Of a stretch of 64,000 nucleotides of DNA, positions 28,099-37,016 are shown piece after piece. The DNA lies in contig CAILUU010000038.1 of NCBI GenBank assembly GCA_903837525.1, positions 23,470 through 87,469 of the forward strand. The letters run 5' to 3'. This stretch comes from an uncultured Bacteroidota bacterium. GTDB taxonomy: Bacteria > Bacteroidota > Bacteroidia > Chitinophagales > Chitinophagaceae. The notes beneath the pieces are model-generated. The model was not told where the DNA came from. It did no database searches and was given only the letters and a program-made list of their open reading frames with translations. Every line of letters starts with the position of its first letter. Positions within the stretch are counted from its first letter, which is position 1. The position numbers and the translations under genes are program-made.

Positions 28099-28177
28099 TT
28101 GTTTGTTTTGCTTAAATGTAGTTTGCGTAAAAATAGGGGATAACAATTTATTACGAACAGTATAGGAAAGAGATAAC

Positions 28178-28840
28178 CTAAATATCTAGATAGTTCATTA
28201 AATGCTTGTAATTGCTATGAATTTCATTTTCAAATAATTCGGTACCAAAGTAGTAAAGTACATCATAATCGTATCGTTCAAAAGTAGATACAATGGAAGA
28301 AATTTCTTTTTTATTAATGTGTATCGTTACGGTAAATAAGCCCGTATCTTTTTGTGTGGTTGTATTTAAATGTAAAATAGTAGCATCGTTACTCTCTACA
28401 ATTCTACTAATTTCAGAAATAGCAAAACTAGTACGTTCCATTTCTAAAATAATAATACCGCCAATTTCGTTTGTTCCGGCAAAGTTGCCTAATGCTTTTA
28501 ACAAATCGGATGTAGTAATTACGCCTAAAAAATCTTTAGCCTGACTAATAACAGGAACTACAGTAGTATCAAATTGGTTACTACAATTTACTGCATTTAA
28601 AAAATGCTCATTTTCAAAAACAGATGGATTTGTAAAGGCTTCTTGCATTAATTCAATTGGCATTTTTTCCTCTTCTACATCTAGTAAGTCTTCTTCGCTT
28701 ACCATGCCTAAATACTTACTATCGGCAACTACAGGCAAATGCGTTACTCTAAAATCGTTTATTAATTGCAAGGCTTTTCCCACACTATCTTGCAACTGTA
28801 ATCGGGGAATATTGTTATTGATTAGCTCTATGGTAAGCAT
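28178..28840 (-). CDS. Tandem CBS-domain protein
   Basis: 220 aa. Two CBS motifs are readable: VGKALQLINDFRVTHLPVV with YLGMVSEEDLL (about 20-53), and TTVVPVISQAKDFLGVITTSDLL (about 92-114). The C-terminal ~80 residues (IGGIIILEMERTSFAISEISRIVES) resemble an ACT-like fold. CBS pairs bind adenosine nucleotides and regulate partner proteins. It is upstream of nadK and the BamA-like gene on the same strand, suggesting a nucleotide-sensing role, which is inference. Confidence 0.88.
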   Translation of the reverse strand: MLTIELINNNIPRLQLQDSVGKALQLINDFRVTHLPVVADSKYLGMVSEEDLLDVEEEKMPIELMQEAFTNPSVFENEHFLNAVNCSNQFDTTVVPVISQAKDFLGVITTSDLLKALGNFAGTNEIGGIIILEMERTSFAISEISRIVESNDATILHLNTTTQKDTGLFTVTIHINKKEISSIVSTFERYDYDVLYYFGTELFENEIHSNYKHLMNYLDI

Positions 28841-28918
28841 TTAATAATAATTATTTAATGAATACTTGTTAAACGTAAAATAAAAATTAACGATTACAAA
28901 TAAAGACAAAAATTTTTG

Positions 28919-29692
28919 TTAAACTGTTGTAGGCGATTTTAATTTATCTAAAAAGCCACTCAATATTTTATTAAACTCAACGGGTACTTCCATCATAGGG
29001 GCATGGCCGCACTTATCTACTAAATGTAATTCGCTATTTGGAATTAATTTGTTAAACTCTTTACCTACAAATGGAGGAGTAATTATATCGTTATTGCCCC
29101 AAATTAAGCAAGTGGGTTGTTGTATTTGGCTTAACTCTTCTCCTAAATTACTACGAATAGCACTTTTTGCTAAGGTAATAATTTTTATAACTTTTAAACG
29201 GTTATTTGTAATTTCAAAAACTTCATCAACCAACTCATCCGTGGCCATTGATGGGTTGTAAAAAGTTAAAGCAGTTTTATTACGTATATATTCTTTATCG
29301 CCTCGTTTTGGGTAGGTATCTCCCATGCCATTTTCAAACAATCCACTACTACCTGTTAATATAAGCGATTTAACCTTTTCTGGATTTTTTAAAATGTGTA
29401 CTAAAGCTACATGCCCCCCTAAGGAGTTACCTAATAAATGTATATTGTTGTAATTGCGATGCTCAATAAATTTTTGAACGAACTTTTGTAAACCTCCTAC
29501 TGAAGTATGCAATAAATCCATTTCTAATAGGGGCAACATTGGAACAATTACTTTATTTCTTATTTTAAAATATTCGATCAGTGGCTCAAAATTGCTAAGG
29601 GCTCCAAACAAACCATGCAAAAGCATTAGTGGTTCACCCTCTCCTACTTCAATAAAATTAAATTTCCCGTCTTTTCGTATTTCGTAGCTCAT
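28919..29692 (-). CDS. Alpha/beta-hydrolase
   Basis: 257 aa. HGLFGALSNF forms the oxyanion region, the nucleophile Ser is in GNSLGGHVAL (about residue 93), the acid is probably Asp in WGNNDIITPP and the His is in DKCGHAPMMEVP. It is a serine hydrolase of the esterase, lipase or C-C hydrolase type. The substrate is unknown. No signal peptide, so cytoplasmic. Confidence 0.88.
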   Translation of the reverse strand: MSYEIRKDGKFNFIEVGEGEPLMLLHGLFGALSNFEPLIEYFKIRNKVIVPMLPLLEMDLLHTSVGGLQKFVQKFIEHRNYNNIHLLGNSLGGHVALVHILKNPEKVKSLILTGSSGLFENGMGDTYPKRGDKEYIRNKTALTFYNPSMATDELVDEVFEITNNRLKVIKIITLAKSAIRSNLGEELSQIQQPTCLIWGNNDIITPPFVGKEFNKLIPNSELHLVDKCGHAPMMEVPVEFNKILSGFLDKLKSPTTV

Positions 29693-29800
29693 TTGTTAGT
29701 TTAAATAAACATTCTTTCTTATGCAAAATAATTGATTTACATCAAAAATGTACATTTAAAGTAATATTGATAAATAGAGTAGCCTCTTTTACTTATTTTA

Positions 29801-30337
29801 TTAGGGGATATTAGTTGATTCCTTACCAAAAAAATTACTTAATTCAGCAAACATATCTTTAAAAATTGGAATTACAGTACCAATGCTATTCATAACCTTT
29901 GGCCCTATTGGGCTTAGGTAAGAATATGTACTAGAAGCCTCTATAACTGAGGGTTGTATCAATTGAATTTTTTCGATGTAAAATAAAAATAAGCTAAAAA
30001 TTATAATGTATAGCGCTATGTAAAATGCAATACCGCCTATTTTATTTACCCAACCTAATAGGGCTAGTTGAAATGTTTTTTCTATCAACCTTGCTCCCCA
30101 ACGAACTAATAAAATAACTATAAAAAAAACTAACGCAAATGAAATAAAGGGCAACCATTTGGTATTTACACTTACACTATTCCCTAACCAACTTGCTACA
30201 GCAGTAGATAATTTTAATGCGGCTGCTAACCCTATAATAAATGCAACTATTGAAAATACAGCAATTATAAGCCCTTTTTGAAAGCCTTTAATACAAGCCA
30301 TAATTAATAGTATTGCAAAAACTATATCTATTAACAT
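29801..30337 (-). CDS. CvpA family membrane protein
   Basis: 178 aa with four hydrophobic segments and the family N-terminus (LIDIVFAILLIMACIKGFQKGLI). CvpA proteins are inner-membrane proteins linked to colicin V export and, in several bacteria, envelope homeostasis. The stop and start codons with the YqeY-like gene upstream are separated by 1 nt, so they are translated from one mRNA. Molecular function unresolved. Confidence 0.87.
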   Translation of the reverse strand: MLIDIVFAILLIMACIKGFQKGLIIAVFSIVAFIIGLAAALKLSTAVASWLGNSVSVNTKWLPFISFALVFFIVILLVRWGARLIEKTFQLALLGWVNKIGGIAFYIALYIIIFSLFLFYIEKIQLIQPSVIEASSTYSYLSPIGPKVMNSIGTVIPIFKDMFAELSNFFGKESTNIP

Positions 30338-30338
30338 A

Positions 30339-30791
30339 TTAGTTAGTTAGTAATTCTTTTACAATTGTGCTTATCGTTTTACCATCGGCTTTTCCTGCTA
30401 ATTGCTTACTAGCTGCACCCATCACTTTACCTAAATCGGCTGCTGATGTTGCACCAATTTCTGTAATTAGTTTAGCAACAGCTTCTTTAATTTCGGCTTC
30501 AGTTAATTGCTTTGGTAAAAATTTTTCTATAACAGCCATTTCTTCTCTCTCCTTAACTGCTAAATCTTCTCTACCTTGTTTCTCAAAAATTTCTAACGAA
30601 TCTTTTCGTTGCTTCATCATTTTTTGTAAAAACTTTTGTTCTGTTGCTTCATCAATTTCTCCCCCTGCACCCGGTTCGGTTTTAGCTTTAATAATTTCAG
30701 CTTTAATAGCTCGTAAACCTCTTAGTACACCTTCGTTTTTACTTTTCATGGCATCTTTCATTTCTGCCATTATGTTTTGTTCTAAGCTCAT
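30339..30791 (-). CDS. GatB/YqeY-domain protein
   Basis: 150 aa, the whole length being a YqeY domain. RGLRAIKAEIIKAK near the N-terminus and the C-terminal GKVMGAASKQLAGKADGKTISTIVKELL are its two conserved blocks. The fold is shared with the tRNA-binding tail of GatB and GlnRS. The free-standing protein has no settled function; tRNA-dependent amidation is a suggestion only. Confidence 0.92.
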   Translation of the reverse strand: MSLEQNIMAEMKDAMKSKNEGVLRGLRAIKAEIIKAKTEPGAGGEIDEATEQKFLQKMMKQRKDSLEIFEKQGREDLAVKEREEMAVIEKFLPKQLTEAEIKEAVAKLITEIGATSAADLGKVMGAASKQLAGKADGKTISTIVKELLTN

Positions 30792-30862
30792 ATAATTCTT
30801 AATTTTTTGGTGTTTGTTAAACTTGGTTAAGAAGATCAGGTTTGTCTTTTGTTTATTTTCTA

Positions 30863-31207
30863 TTACCCATTTTCCTTCAACTGGCTTTGCCTAAATTTTT
30901 CAAAAAAGTTTTTTGCAAATGTTTTCATATCATCACAAAGCTCTTGATTTTGTGTAGCTCTTTTAAACGTATCGGCCATGCTTATAAGCATTTGGTAATA
31001 AAAATCGGCCATTTCATCTACCATCATTTCTTTTGTCCAAAGGTCAATTCGCATGGCAGTTTTATCATTAGCATCCCAAAAGGCAATACACATAGCTTTT
31101 GCTTTTTGAGCCATATCGGCACTGCTATCTGTAGCTTGCCAACTAATTTGTTCCGGCACTTTATTAGGGTCTAATAGTACATCTATTTTTATGGTAGATT
31201 GATTCAT
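30863..31207 (-). CDS. gldC: Gliding-motility-associated protein GldC
   Basis: 114 aa matching GldC over its full length, with the conserved beginning STIKIDVLLDPNKVPEQI.W and the AKAMCIAFWDANDKTAMRIDLWTKEM block. GldC is cytoplasmic and was found through gliding mutants in Flavobacterium, but it is present in many non-gliding Bacteroidota, so it does not by itself prove motility. It has its own candidate promoter. No other core gld gene is nearby. Confidence 0.9.
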   Translation of the reverse strand: MNQSTIKIDVLLDPNKVPEQISWQATDSSADMAQKAKAMCIAFWDANDKTAMRIDLWTKEMMVDEMADFYYQMLISMADTFKRATQNQELCDDMKTFAKNFFEKFRQSQLKENG

Positions 31208-31228
31208 AATAAGTTAATTCTTTTTTTA

Positions 31229-31236
31229 CAAATGTA
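31229..31236 (-). promoter_or_regulatory. Candidate -7 promoter element for gldC (TACATTTG)
   Basis: The minus strand reads TACATTTG, matching TAnnTTTG, 22 nt before the gldC start codon. Confidence 0.5.
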
Positions 31237-31252
31237 CTATGTTTTCAAAAAA

Positions 31253-31354
31253 TTAAAAATCATAAATTATTTTTCCTAGAGATAGGGTAGATTTTTGTGC
31301 AATTAAACTAAAAGGCAACAAAAAGAGCACAGCAATAACTACTTTTTTAAACAT
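31253..31354 (-). CDS. Very short secreted peptide or truncated gene
   Basis: 33 codons from ATG at 31354. The first ~20 residues form a convincing signal peptide (MFKKVVIAVLFLLPFSLIAQ) and only 13 residues follow (KSTLSLGKIIYDF) before the stop. A signal peptide with almost no mature protein suggests a decayed secreted-protein gene, or else a true secreted micropeptide. It lies between the glycosyltransferase and gldC, and no larger frame continues the sequence. Confidence 0.35.
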   Translation of the reverse strand: MFKKVVIAVLFLLPFSLIAQKSTLSLGKIIYDF

Positions 31355-31413
31355 GTAAATAGAATTATAAATAAAATGTAGTAGGTAAAGATAAGCTTTG
31401 TAAGATGCCAATT

Positions 31414-32514
31414 TTAATACACCATACGCTCTAGCTCCTCAACTGTTTTTTCTATCGTATATATAATACTAAATTCAACTCCTTTTTTAATTAATTGATT
31501 ACGATAGTTTTCATCTTTATAAAGCAAAATCATTTTATCGGCATAAGCAGTAATATCGATAGATGTAGCATAACCAACACTATCGTTAAAAATGGCTTGC
31601 ACCCCGTTATTTTTATTTGTAATTACAGGCACATGGCATTGCATAGCTTCTAGTATTTGGATAGGAAAATTTGTTGTACAATATGGAAAGAAAAAACAAT
31701 AGGATGCCGATAAAACTTTTGCATATTCATCAACAAAAATATTGGTTAATAACTGCACATCCTCTTTGTATTTGTAGTTAGATAGTTGCTGTGTTAATTT
31801 GGTAGTTAAGTTGTTTGTTGTAGAAACAATTAATAAGTTCAAATTACTTTTTTGCCATTTTTTAAATTGGGTAAAGGCTTTTAATAAAATAATAAAATCT
31901 TGCTCATCAATGAATGTCGCATTAACCAAAAAATAATCATTGCCTTTAGTGACCCTATTTTTAATCTCTTGTTGATGTTGCCAAGGGCAAGGAACAAAAT
32001 TAGCATTTGCACCTACAGATAGTTCACAAACAAGAGGCTGTATTGATGGAAATGTACCACAAATTTTTTCTTTTGCAGCCTTACTTGTTACTATTATTTT
32101 TTTAGCCTTTAATAAGTTAGCCTCTATGTTTTTTTTACAATAGGCTGTTACTTTATCTGTAAATAGCTTAGTTGGGCCGTCTACTTCTATGTTATTTAAA
32201 AATAAAAATTGAGGTAAATTAGTTCTTAAACTAACAATAGCATCTGTATTTATATAAGTAGTAGCATTTAATTTTTTTAAAATCCTAGGTATTTTTATGT
32301 TGTACCAATAAGCCCAAAATAAAACAGCTTTTGGCTGTTTTCCTAAAATATAGGTGGAACAATTGTTGGGTAAGGTGTGTAGAATAGTATTTTTATCTTG
32401 CACTAAAAAAATAAACTGTTGTGTAGGTTTTAGTTGAGCTAGTTCAATAAAACAATCTACAATAAAGCCATTGTTAACGCTGTTTTGTGTTGAGGTATTT
32501 ACAACAATAATCAT
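31414..32514 (-). CDS. Glycosyltransferase (GT4/GT1-like)
   Basis: 366 aa with a GT-B architecture. A C-terminal Rossmann half has ATFIDEQDFIILLKAFTQF, then SASYCFFFPYCTTNFPIQILEAMQCHVPVITNKNNGVQAIF, which is the donor-binding ExnnxxE-type region (P.QILEAM). No signal or membrane segment. It transfers a sugar to an unknown acceptor, perhaps for cell-surface polysaccharide. It lies 14 nt downstream of the CNNM gene. Confidence 0.83.
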   Translation of the reverse strand: MIIVVNTSTQNSVNNGFIVDCFIELAQLKPTQQFIFLVQDKNTILHTLPNNCSTYILGKQPKAVLFWAYWYNIKIPRILKKLNATTYINTDAIVSLRTNLPQFLFLNNIEVDGPTKLFTDKVTAYCKKNIEANLLKAKKIIVTSKAAKEKICGTFPSIQPLVCELSVGANANFVPCPWQHQQEIKNRVTKGNDYFLVNATFIDEQDFIILLKAFTQFKKWQKSNLNLLIVSTTNNLTTKLTQQLSNYKYKEDVQLLTNIFVDEYAKVLSASYCFFFPYCTTNFPIQILEAMQCHVPVITNKNNGVQAIFNDSVGYATSIDITAYADKMILLYKDENYRNQLIKKGVEFSIIYTIEKTVEELERMVY

Positions 32515-32528
32515 TTAGTGGTAAGCAC

Positions 32529-33797
32529 CTATTTAAGTACTTTAATTTTTACGGTTTCTATTCTGGTATCGCTTACATTTAAAATATCGTATTGGTAATT
32601 ACCAATAATTATTCTATCTTTTTCCTTAGGTATTTGTTCGTTATTTTGAATAATATAGCCCGATAACGTCTCTGTTTCTTCTGTTTCTAAAAAAAATAAT
32701 TTGTATTTTTCAATGATATAATCCAGCTCCAATCGGCCGCTAAAAATAAATTCATTTGTAGCTAATTGTTTTTCTACAAATTCTTCGGTATCGTATTCAT
32801 CTTTAATATCGCCAAATATTTCTTCTAATAAATCTTCCATAGTTACAATGCCAGCAGTACCGCCAAACTCATCTATTACCCAAGCAATACTTTTACGTTC
32901 TTTAGTAAATTTATTCATTAAATCGGTTGCACTCATACTTTCTGGTACCGTTGGTATAGGTAATAAAATTTCTTGTATGGTTGATGGTTTTTTAAACATA
33001 TCTAACTGGTGTACATAACCTAAAATGCTATCAATATTTTCATCAAATACGACTAGTTTACTTAATTGTGTTTGAATAAATTTTTGTTTTACCTCATCTA
33101 TTGAACTACTATTTTTAATGGCTTCAATTTCTCTACGAGGAATAAGGCATTCTCTTAATTTTACTTCTCTAAGCGATAAAGCATTTTCAAATAATTCTTT
33201 ATTTAATTCACTTGTTTCCTCCTCTTCTTGGCTTTTATTTTGTTGCATAAAGTACTCCAAATCAACCTTGCTAAATACCTCTTTTTTTTCGTTTAATTTT
33301 ATGTTGAAAAGATATTTTAGCATCCACTCTGCTGCATTTACAAAAAAAGAAGCAACACCAGAAAAAAGCGAATAAAAAAATTGCATCATACTTGCAATAA
33401 CTCCGTTGCTTAATAACGATGATGATTTTGCTCTAAAGAGGGCTTTAAAAACAAATTCTATTAGTAAAAGTAATAGGGTAGATACAGCAGTTTCAACCGC
33501 TAAACGTACATAGGTATTTGTACCATTAAAATTTTTCCAAAGTAATTGTTGTAATAAGCCACTACATAGTAATCCATATATAACTAATACAATGTTAAAT
33601 CCTATTAAGGTTGTGCCAATAAATTTTGTTGGTTTTTCATTAAATAAGGCCCAAGTTTTGCCTGAATAGGTGCCTTGTTTTTTTCTTAGCTCAATAGATA
33701 ATTTATCTGCCGAAACAAAAGCAATTTCTATACCCGAAAAAAAGCCAATGAGCAATAAAGAAACAATTATTGCAATTAGGGATAACACATATTCCAT
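32529..33797 (-). CDS. CNNM/HlyC-CorC family membrane protein with CBS domains
   Basis: 422 aa from the ATG at 33797; a TTG five codons upstream is less likely. Domain order: CNNM membrane domain (about 1-175, FFSGIEIAFVSAD), a CBS pair (about 205-325, with LIPRREIEAI and VIDEFGGTAGIVTMEDLLEEIFGDI) and a C-terminal CorC_HlyC domain (to residue 420). The family is involved in divalent cation (Mg/Co) efflux or homeostasis; the old haemolysin name is misleading. In Bacteroidota the GldE proteins belong to this family, but nothing here singles this one out as GldE. Confidence 0.88.
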   Translation of the reverse strand: MEYVLSLIAIIVSLLLIGFFSGIEIAFVSADKLSIELRKKQGTYSGKTWALFNEKPTKFIGTTLIGFNIVLVIYGLLCSGLLQQLLWKNFNGTNTYVRLAVETAVSTLLLLLIEFVFKALFRAKSSSLLSNGVIASMMQFFYSLFSGVASFFVNAAEWMLKYLFNIKLNEKKEVFSKVDLEYFMQQNKSQEEEETSELNKELFENALSLREVKLRECLIPRREIEAIKNSSSIDEVKQKFIQTQLSKLVVFDENIDSILGYVHQLDMFKKPSTIQEILLPIPTVPESMSATDLMNKFTKERKSIAWVIDEFGGTAGIVTMEDLLEEIFGDIKDEYDTEEFVEKQLATNEFIFSGRLELDYIIEKYKLFFLETEETETLSGYIIQNNEQIPKEKDRIIIGNYQYDILNVSDTRIETVKIKVLK

Positions 33798-33827
33798 ACT
33801 ATAAAAATACAAAAGTTATCCTAAAGG

Positions 33828-34403
33828 CTAACCCTTCATGAAATTTGATACAATTTCAGTTGCTTCTTGGCATGCAGTTTCCAAATGATTGTTTGTAATT
33901 ACTTTATTAAAATGCTCTTTAAACGAAAGTTCATAAGCAGCCTTGTTGATTCTAGCTTGTAAAGAAGCTTCTGTTTCTGTACCTCTTGCCAATAACCTAT
34001 TTTTAAGCTCACCAACCGAGGGGGGTTCAATAAATAGCGATAAAGAAGTATGCGGATATTGCTGTTGTACATGTATTGCCCCTTTTACATCAATATCTAA
34101 AACAGGTATTTTGTGTTGATCCCAAATTTTTTGAAGTTCGCTTTTTAACGTACCGTAATATTTTCCTTCGTAAACCATTTCCCATTCCACAAAATCGTTA
34201 TGTTGAATATGTTCTTTAAAATCCTCTTCTGTCATAAAATGATAATCTACTCCATCTTTTTCATTAGCTCTAGGCTTACGAGTAGCAGCACTTACCGAAA
34301 AAGCTAATTGTGAAAACTGGTGCATTAAATGCCTAGTGATAGATGTTTTACCAGCACCCGATGGGGCGGTAATAATGAGTATTTTATGTTGAGTATTATT
34401 CAT
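33828..34403 (-). CDS. gmk: Guanylate kinase
   Basis: 191 aa. The P-loop is APSGAGKTSITRHL (residues 13-26), followed by SVSAATRKPRANEKDGVDYHFM, the GMP-binding signature, and VLDIDVKGAIHVQ. It phosphorylates GMP to GDP with ATP. It begins directly after the upstream lipoprotein gene's stop, so they are co-transcribed. Confidence 0.97.
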   Translation of the reverse strand: MNNTQHKILIITAPSGAGKTSITRHLMHQFSQLAFSVSAATRKPRANEKDGVDYHFMTEEDFKEHIQHNDFVEWEMVYEGKYYGTLKSELQKIWDQHKIPVLDIDVKGAIHVQQQYPHTSLSLFIEPPSVGELKNRLLARGTETEASLQARINKAAYELSFKEHFNKVITNNHLETACQEATEIVSNFMKG

Positions 34404-34823
34404 TTATTGGCCAGGTAAAAAATACATTAATATATTTTTTTTATTTGCTACACTACTTAGCGTCATATCATTTTCGGTAATCGAATTTATGGTATAATTA
34501 TTTGTATTGTTGTTTACATTTGTAATGCAGGTTAATGTTTTTTCTTTCTCATTAATGGTGTAAGTGCCTTGTACAATGGTTCTGCCAGCAGCACTGGTTG
34601 TATAACTACCATCTTTATTAAACGTCCAGCTAAGGCTTTTTAAGGCAGCTTCCATTGCAGCCACTTTTGCTGAATCTTCTGGGGTTTGAAATTTAGTGTC
34701 AACAGGGTCTAAATTATCTACCTTAACACAATCCCATTTTTTGGTAATAAGTTGTTGGGTTTTGTTTTGGCAAGAAGAAAAAATAACAAGTATAAAACTT
34801 AATATGGTTAATAATAGTTTCAT
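34404..34823 (-). CDS. Small lipocalin-like lipoprotein
   Basis: 139 aa. A lipoprotein signal with Cys near residue 18 (VIFSSC) is followed by a beta-rich domain (LITKKWDCVKV ... WTFNKDGSYTTS ... GTYTINEKEKTLTC) typical of the lipocalin-like proteins common in Bacteroidota. Function unknown. It is placed between murA (6 nt) and gmk (0 nt), so it shares their transcript. Confidence 0.72.
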   Translation of the reverse strand: MKLLLTILSFILVIFSSCQNKTQQLITKKWDCVKVDNLDPVDTKFQTPEDSAKVAAMEAALKSLSWTFNKDGSYTTSAAGRTIVQGTYTINEKEKTLTCITNVNNNTNNYTINSITENDMTLSSVANKKNILMYFLPGQ

Positions 34824-34829
34824 TATAAT

Positions 34830-36134
34830 TTAATTTACTCGTTTAATATCTGCACCCAAATTTCGTAAACGTTCGTCAATATTTTGATATCCTCTATCAA
34901 TTTGTTCAATATTTTGAATAATACTTTTGCCACTTGCACTTAATGCAGCAATTAACAAAGCTACACCAGCTCTAATGTCTGGGCTGCTCATAGTTATACC
35001 CCGTAGCTTTTGTTCTCTTTCTAAGCCAATTACAACGGCACGGTGAGGATCACACAAAATAATTTGGGCACCCATATCAATTAGCTTATCTACAAAAAAC
35101 AAACGACTTTCAAACATTTTTTGATGTATTAACACACTGCCATGTGCTTGTGTGGCCGTTACTAATACAATGCTTAATAAATCGGGTGTAAAGCCTGGCC
35201 AAGGGTGGTCGTAAATGGTAAGCACACCACCATCCATATATTTTTGTATGTGGTAACTATCTTGCGATGGTATGTGAATATCATCGCCATTAAAATTTAG
35301 TTGAATACCTAACTGCTGAAACTTTTCGGGAATAATTCCGAGGTGTTCTATGCCTGCATTTTTAATAGTAATATCACTTTGTGTCATTGCGGCAAGGCCA
35401 ATAAAACTACCCACTTCAATCATATCGGGTAACATTTTATGTGTACAGCCCCCTAAACTTGAAACGCCATGTACAATAAGCATATTACTACCAATGCCTG
35501 TAATATTTGCACCCATGCTATTTAGCATTCGACAAAGCTGTTGTATGTATGGCTCACAAGCAGCATTGTAAATAGTGCTTGTGCCACTAGCTAACACTGC
35601 TGCCATCAAAATATTTGCAGTACCTGTTACACTAGGTTCATCTAATTGCATTAAGGTACCTTCTAAACCTGTGGTGCTTAAATGAAAAAAGCCATCTTCA
35701 TTATATGTAAATGTTGCGCCTAATTTTTCAAAACCTATTATATGTGTATCTAACCTGCGGCGACCAATTTTATCGCCACCAGGCTTTGGTATATAAGCTT
35801 TTTTAAACCTTGCTAACATGGGGCCAGCAAGCATTATAGAGCCACGTAGCTTCCCACTTTTTTTATGATAGTCTGGGCTGTTTAAATAATCAACGTTTAC
35901 ATTAGCGGCTTTAAAAATGCAAGTATCTCTACTTACTCTATTTAGCTGCACACCCATCTCTCCCAATAACTCTATCAATAAATTAACATCTATAATATCT
36001 GGAATATTAGTAATGGTTACTTCTTCGGCTGTTAATAATACTGCCGAAATTATTTGTAAGACTTCGTTTTTTGCACCTTGTGGTGTTATTTCGCCGCTTA
36101 ATTTTTTACCACCTCTAACTTCAAATGATTGCAT
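34830..36134 (-). CDS. murA: UDP-N-acetylglucosamine 1-carboxyvinyltransferase with Asp at the reactive position
   Basis: 434 aa, usual MurA length. The N-terminal SGEITPQGAKNEVLQIISA includes the catalytic Lys/Asn pair (Lys22-Asn23), and the inside-out alpha/beta barrel repeats are intact. At the loop where most MurA enzymes read PGGCxIGxRP with reactive Cys115, this protein reads PGGDKIGRRRLDTH, with Asp121 in that position. Cys-to-Asp variants are active but insensitive to fosfomycin in other bacteria. It catalyses the first committed step of peptidoglycan synthesis. It is co-directional with DUF4290, the lipoprotein and gmk. Confidence 0.96.
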   Translation of the reverse strand: MQSFEVRGGKKLSGEITPQGAKNEVLQIISAVLLTAEEVTITNIPDIIDVNLLIELLGEMGVQLNRVSRDTCIFKAANVNVDYLNSPDYHKKSGKLRGSIMLAGPMLARFKKAYIPKPGGDKIGRRRLDTHIIGFEKLGATFTYNEDGFFHLSTTGLEGTLMQLDEPSVTGTANILMAAVLASGTSTIYNAACEPYIQQLCRMLNSMGANITGIGSNMLIVHGVSSLGGCTHKMLPDMIEVGSFIGLAAMTQSDITIKNAGIEHLGIIPEKFQQLGIQLNFNGDDIHIPSQDSYHIQKYMDGGVLTIYDHPWPGFTPDLLSIVLVTATQAHGSVLIHQKMFESRLFFVDKLIDMGAQIILCDPHRAVVIGLEREQKLRGITMSSPDIRAGVALLIAALSASGKSIIQNIEQIDRGYQNIDERLRNLGADIKRVN

Positions 36135-36173
36135 TACTTTTTATAATTTTTCGTCCACTAAATATTTACCGAT

Positions 36174-36210
36174 AAAAAATACCTGACGTAGTTAAACATC
36201 AGGTATTTTA
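36174..36210 (-). terminator. Terminator between DUF4290 and murA
   Basis: AAAATACCTGA and TCAGGTATTTT form an 11-bp stem with a 12-nt loop and a T-run on the minus strand, downstream of the DUF4290 gene. It may attenuate rather than fully stop reading into murA. Confidence 0.7.
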
Positions 36211-36247
36211 AAATTAACGTAATTCGTTTAAATTAGTGGTATTGTAT

Positions 36248-37000
36248 TTAATATCTTTTCTTAAAATTTCTATTATTACTATTTCTATTATCGCTTCCGC
36301 CGCTTCTGTTATCTCTATTACCACCAAATGAGCTTCTGTTATTATCTCTTCCAGTACTTCCTCCTCTGTTATCTCTACTACCACTAAAATTTTTACGATA
36401 GTTATTATTGCTTCTACCGCTACCATATTCCTCTGTTCTATTATCGGTACGGTGTTTTACAAAGGGGCGGTTGTTAAATTCTAATTCGCCTTTTGTAATA
36501 GAGGAAAGTTCGGCTTGTATCGTATCATCATGCACTAATTCTTTGTGCCAATTGCTATACGTAAGCTTCATATAATAAGCAATAGAGTTTGCAAAGCCTT
36601 GCTTTTTATCGGGGTTTTCTTCCTTTAAAGCTTTATCAATTACATGCTCAATATTTTTACCTAAATGATTATGCTTTGGATAACGCTTTGGATAAGGTAA
36701 ACGCTCTGGCTTTGCCTTTAATGTTTCTCTTGTAGGAATAGGGTAAGGGCTTTCTACCTCTAACTTAAATTCACTAATAAAAAAAAGATGATCCCAAAGC
36801 TTATGTCTAAAATCTTCTACATTTTTCAAATGCGGATTTAAAAAGCCCATTAACTCTATTACAGCAAAAGCGTTTTTTTGTCGTTGTTCTTTATCCTCAA
36901 TAGTTAAAACATGCTCAACCATTTTTTGAATATGTCTGCCATATTCTTTCATGGATAGGTGGTTTCTTGATGTGTTGTACTCCATTTCTAATTCATGCAT
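36248..37000 (-). CDS. DUF4290 protein with Asn/Arg/Gly-rich tail
   Basis: 250 aa. Residues about 5-180 are the DUF4290 domain (MEYNTSRNHLSMKEYGRHIQKMV ... RETLKAKPERLPYPKRYPKHNHLGKNI), found almost only in Bacteroidota and often beside murA, as here. The final ~55 residues are low-complexity, repeating RDN, GGS, NNR and RG units before a basic end (FKKRY), the composition of RNA-binding tails. Function unknown; the tail suggests nucleic-acid or condensate-type interactions (inference). An internal ATG at codon 6 is an alternative start. Confidence 0.85.
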   Translation of the reverse strand: MHELEMEYNTSRNHLSMKEYGRHIQKMVEHVLTIEDKEQRQKNAFAVIELMGFLNPHLKNVEDFRHKLWDHLFFISEFKLEVESPYPIPTRETLKAKPERLPYPKRYPKHNHLGKNIEHVIDKALKEENPDKKQGFANSIAYYMKLTYSNWHKELVHDDTIQAELSSITKGELEFNNRPFVKHRTDNRTEEYGSGRSNNNYRKNFSGSRDNRGGSTGRDNNRSSFGGNRDNRSGGSDNRNSNNRNFKKRY

Positions 37001-37008
37001 AAGTATTA

Positions 37009-37016
37009 CAAATATA
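37009..37016 (-). promoter_or_regulatory. Candidate -7 promoter element for the DUF4290 gene (TATATTTG)
   Basis: The minus strand reads TATATTTG (TAnnTTTG), 9-16 nt before the start codon, which implies a very short leader or use of the internal ATG at codon 6. Confidence 0.4.

Noticed and set aside
36214..36426. Open minus-strand frame with a repeating Val/Ile/Glu pattern.
   Set aside because: It is the alternate frame of the Asn/Arg/Gly-rich tail of the DUF4290 gene; the low-complexity DNA makes it open by composition.
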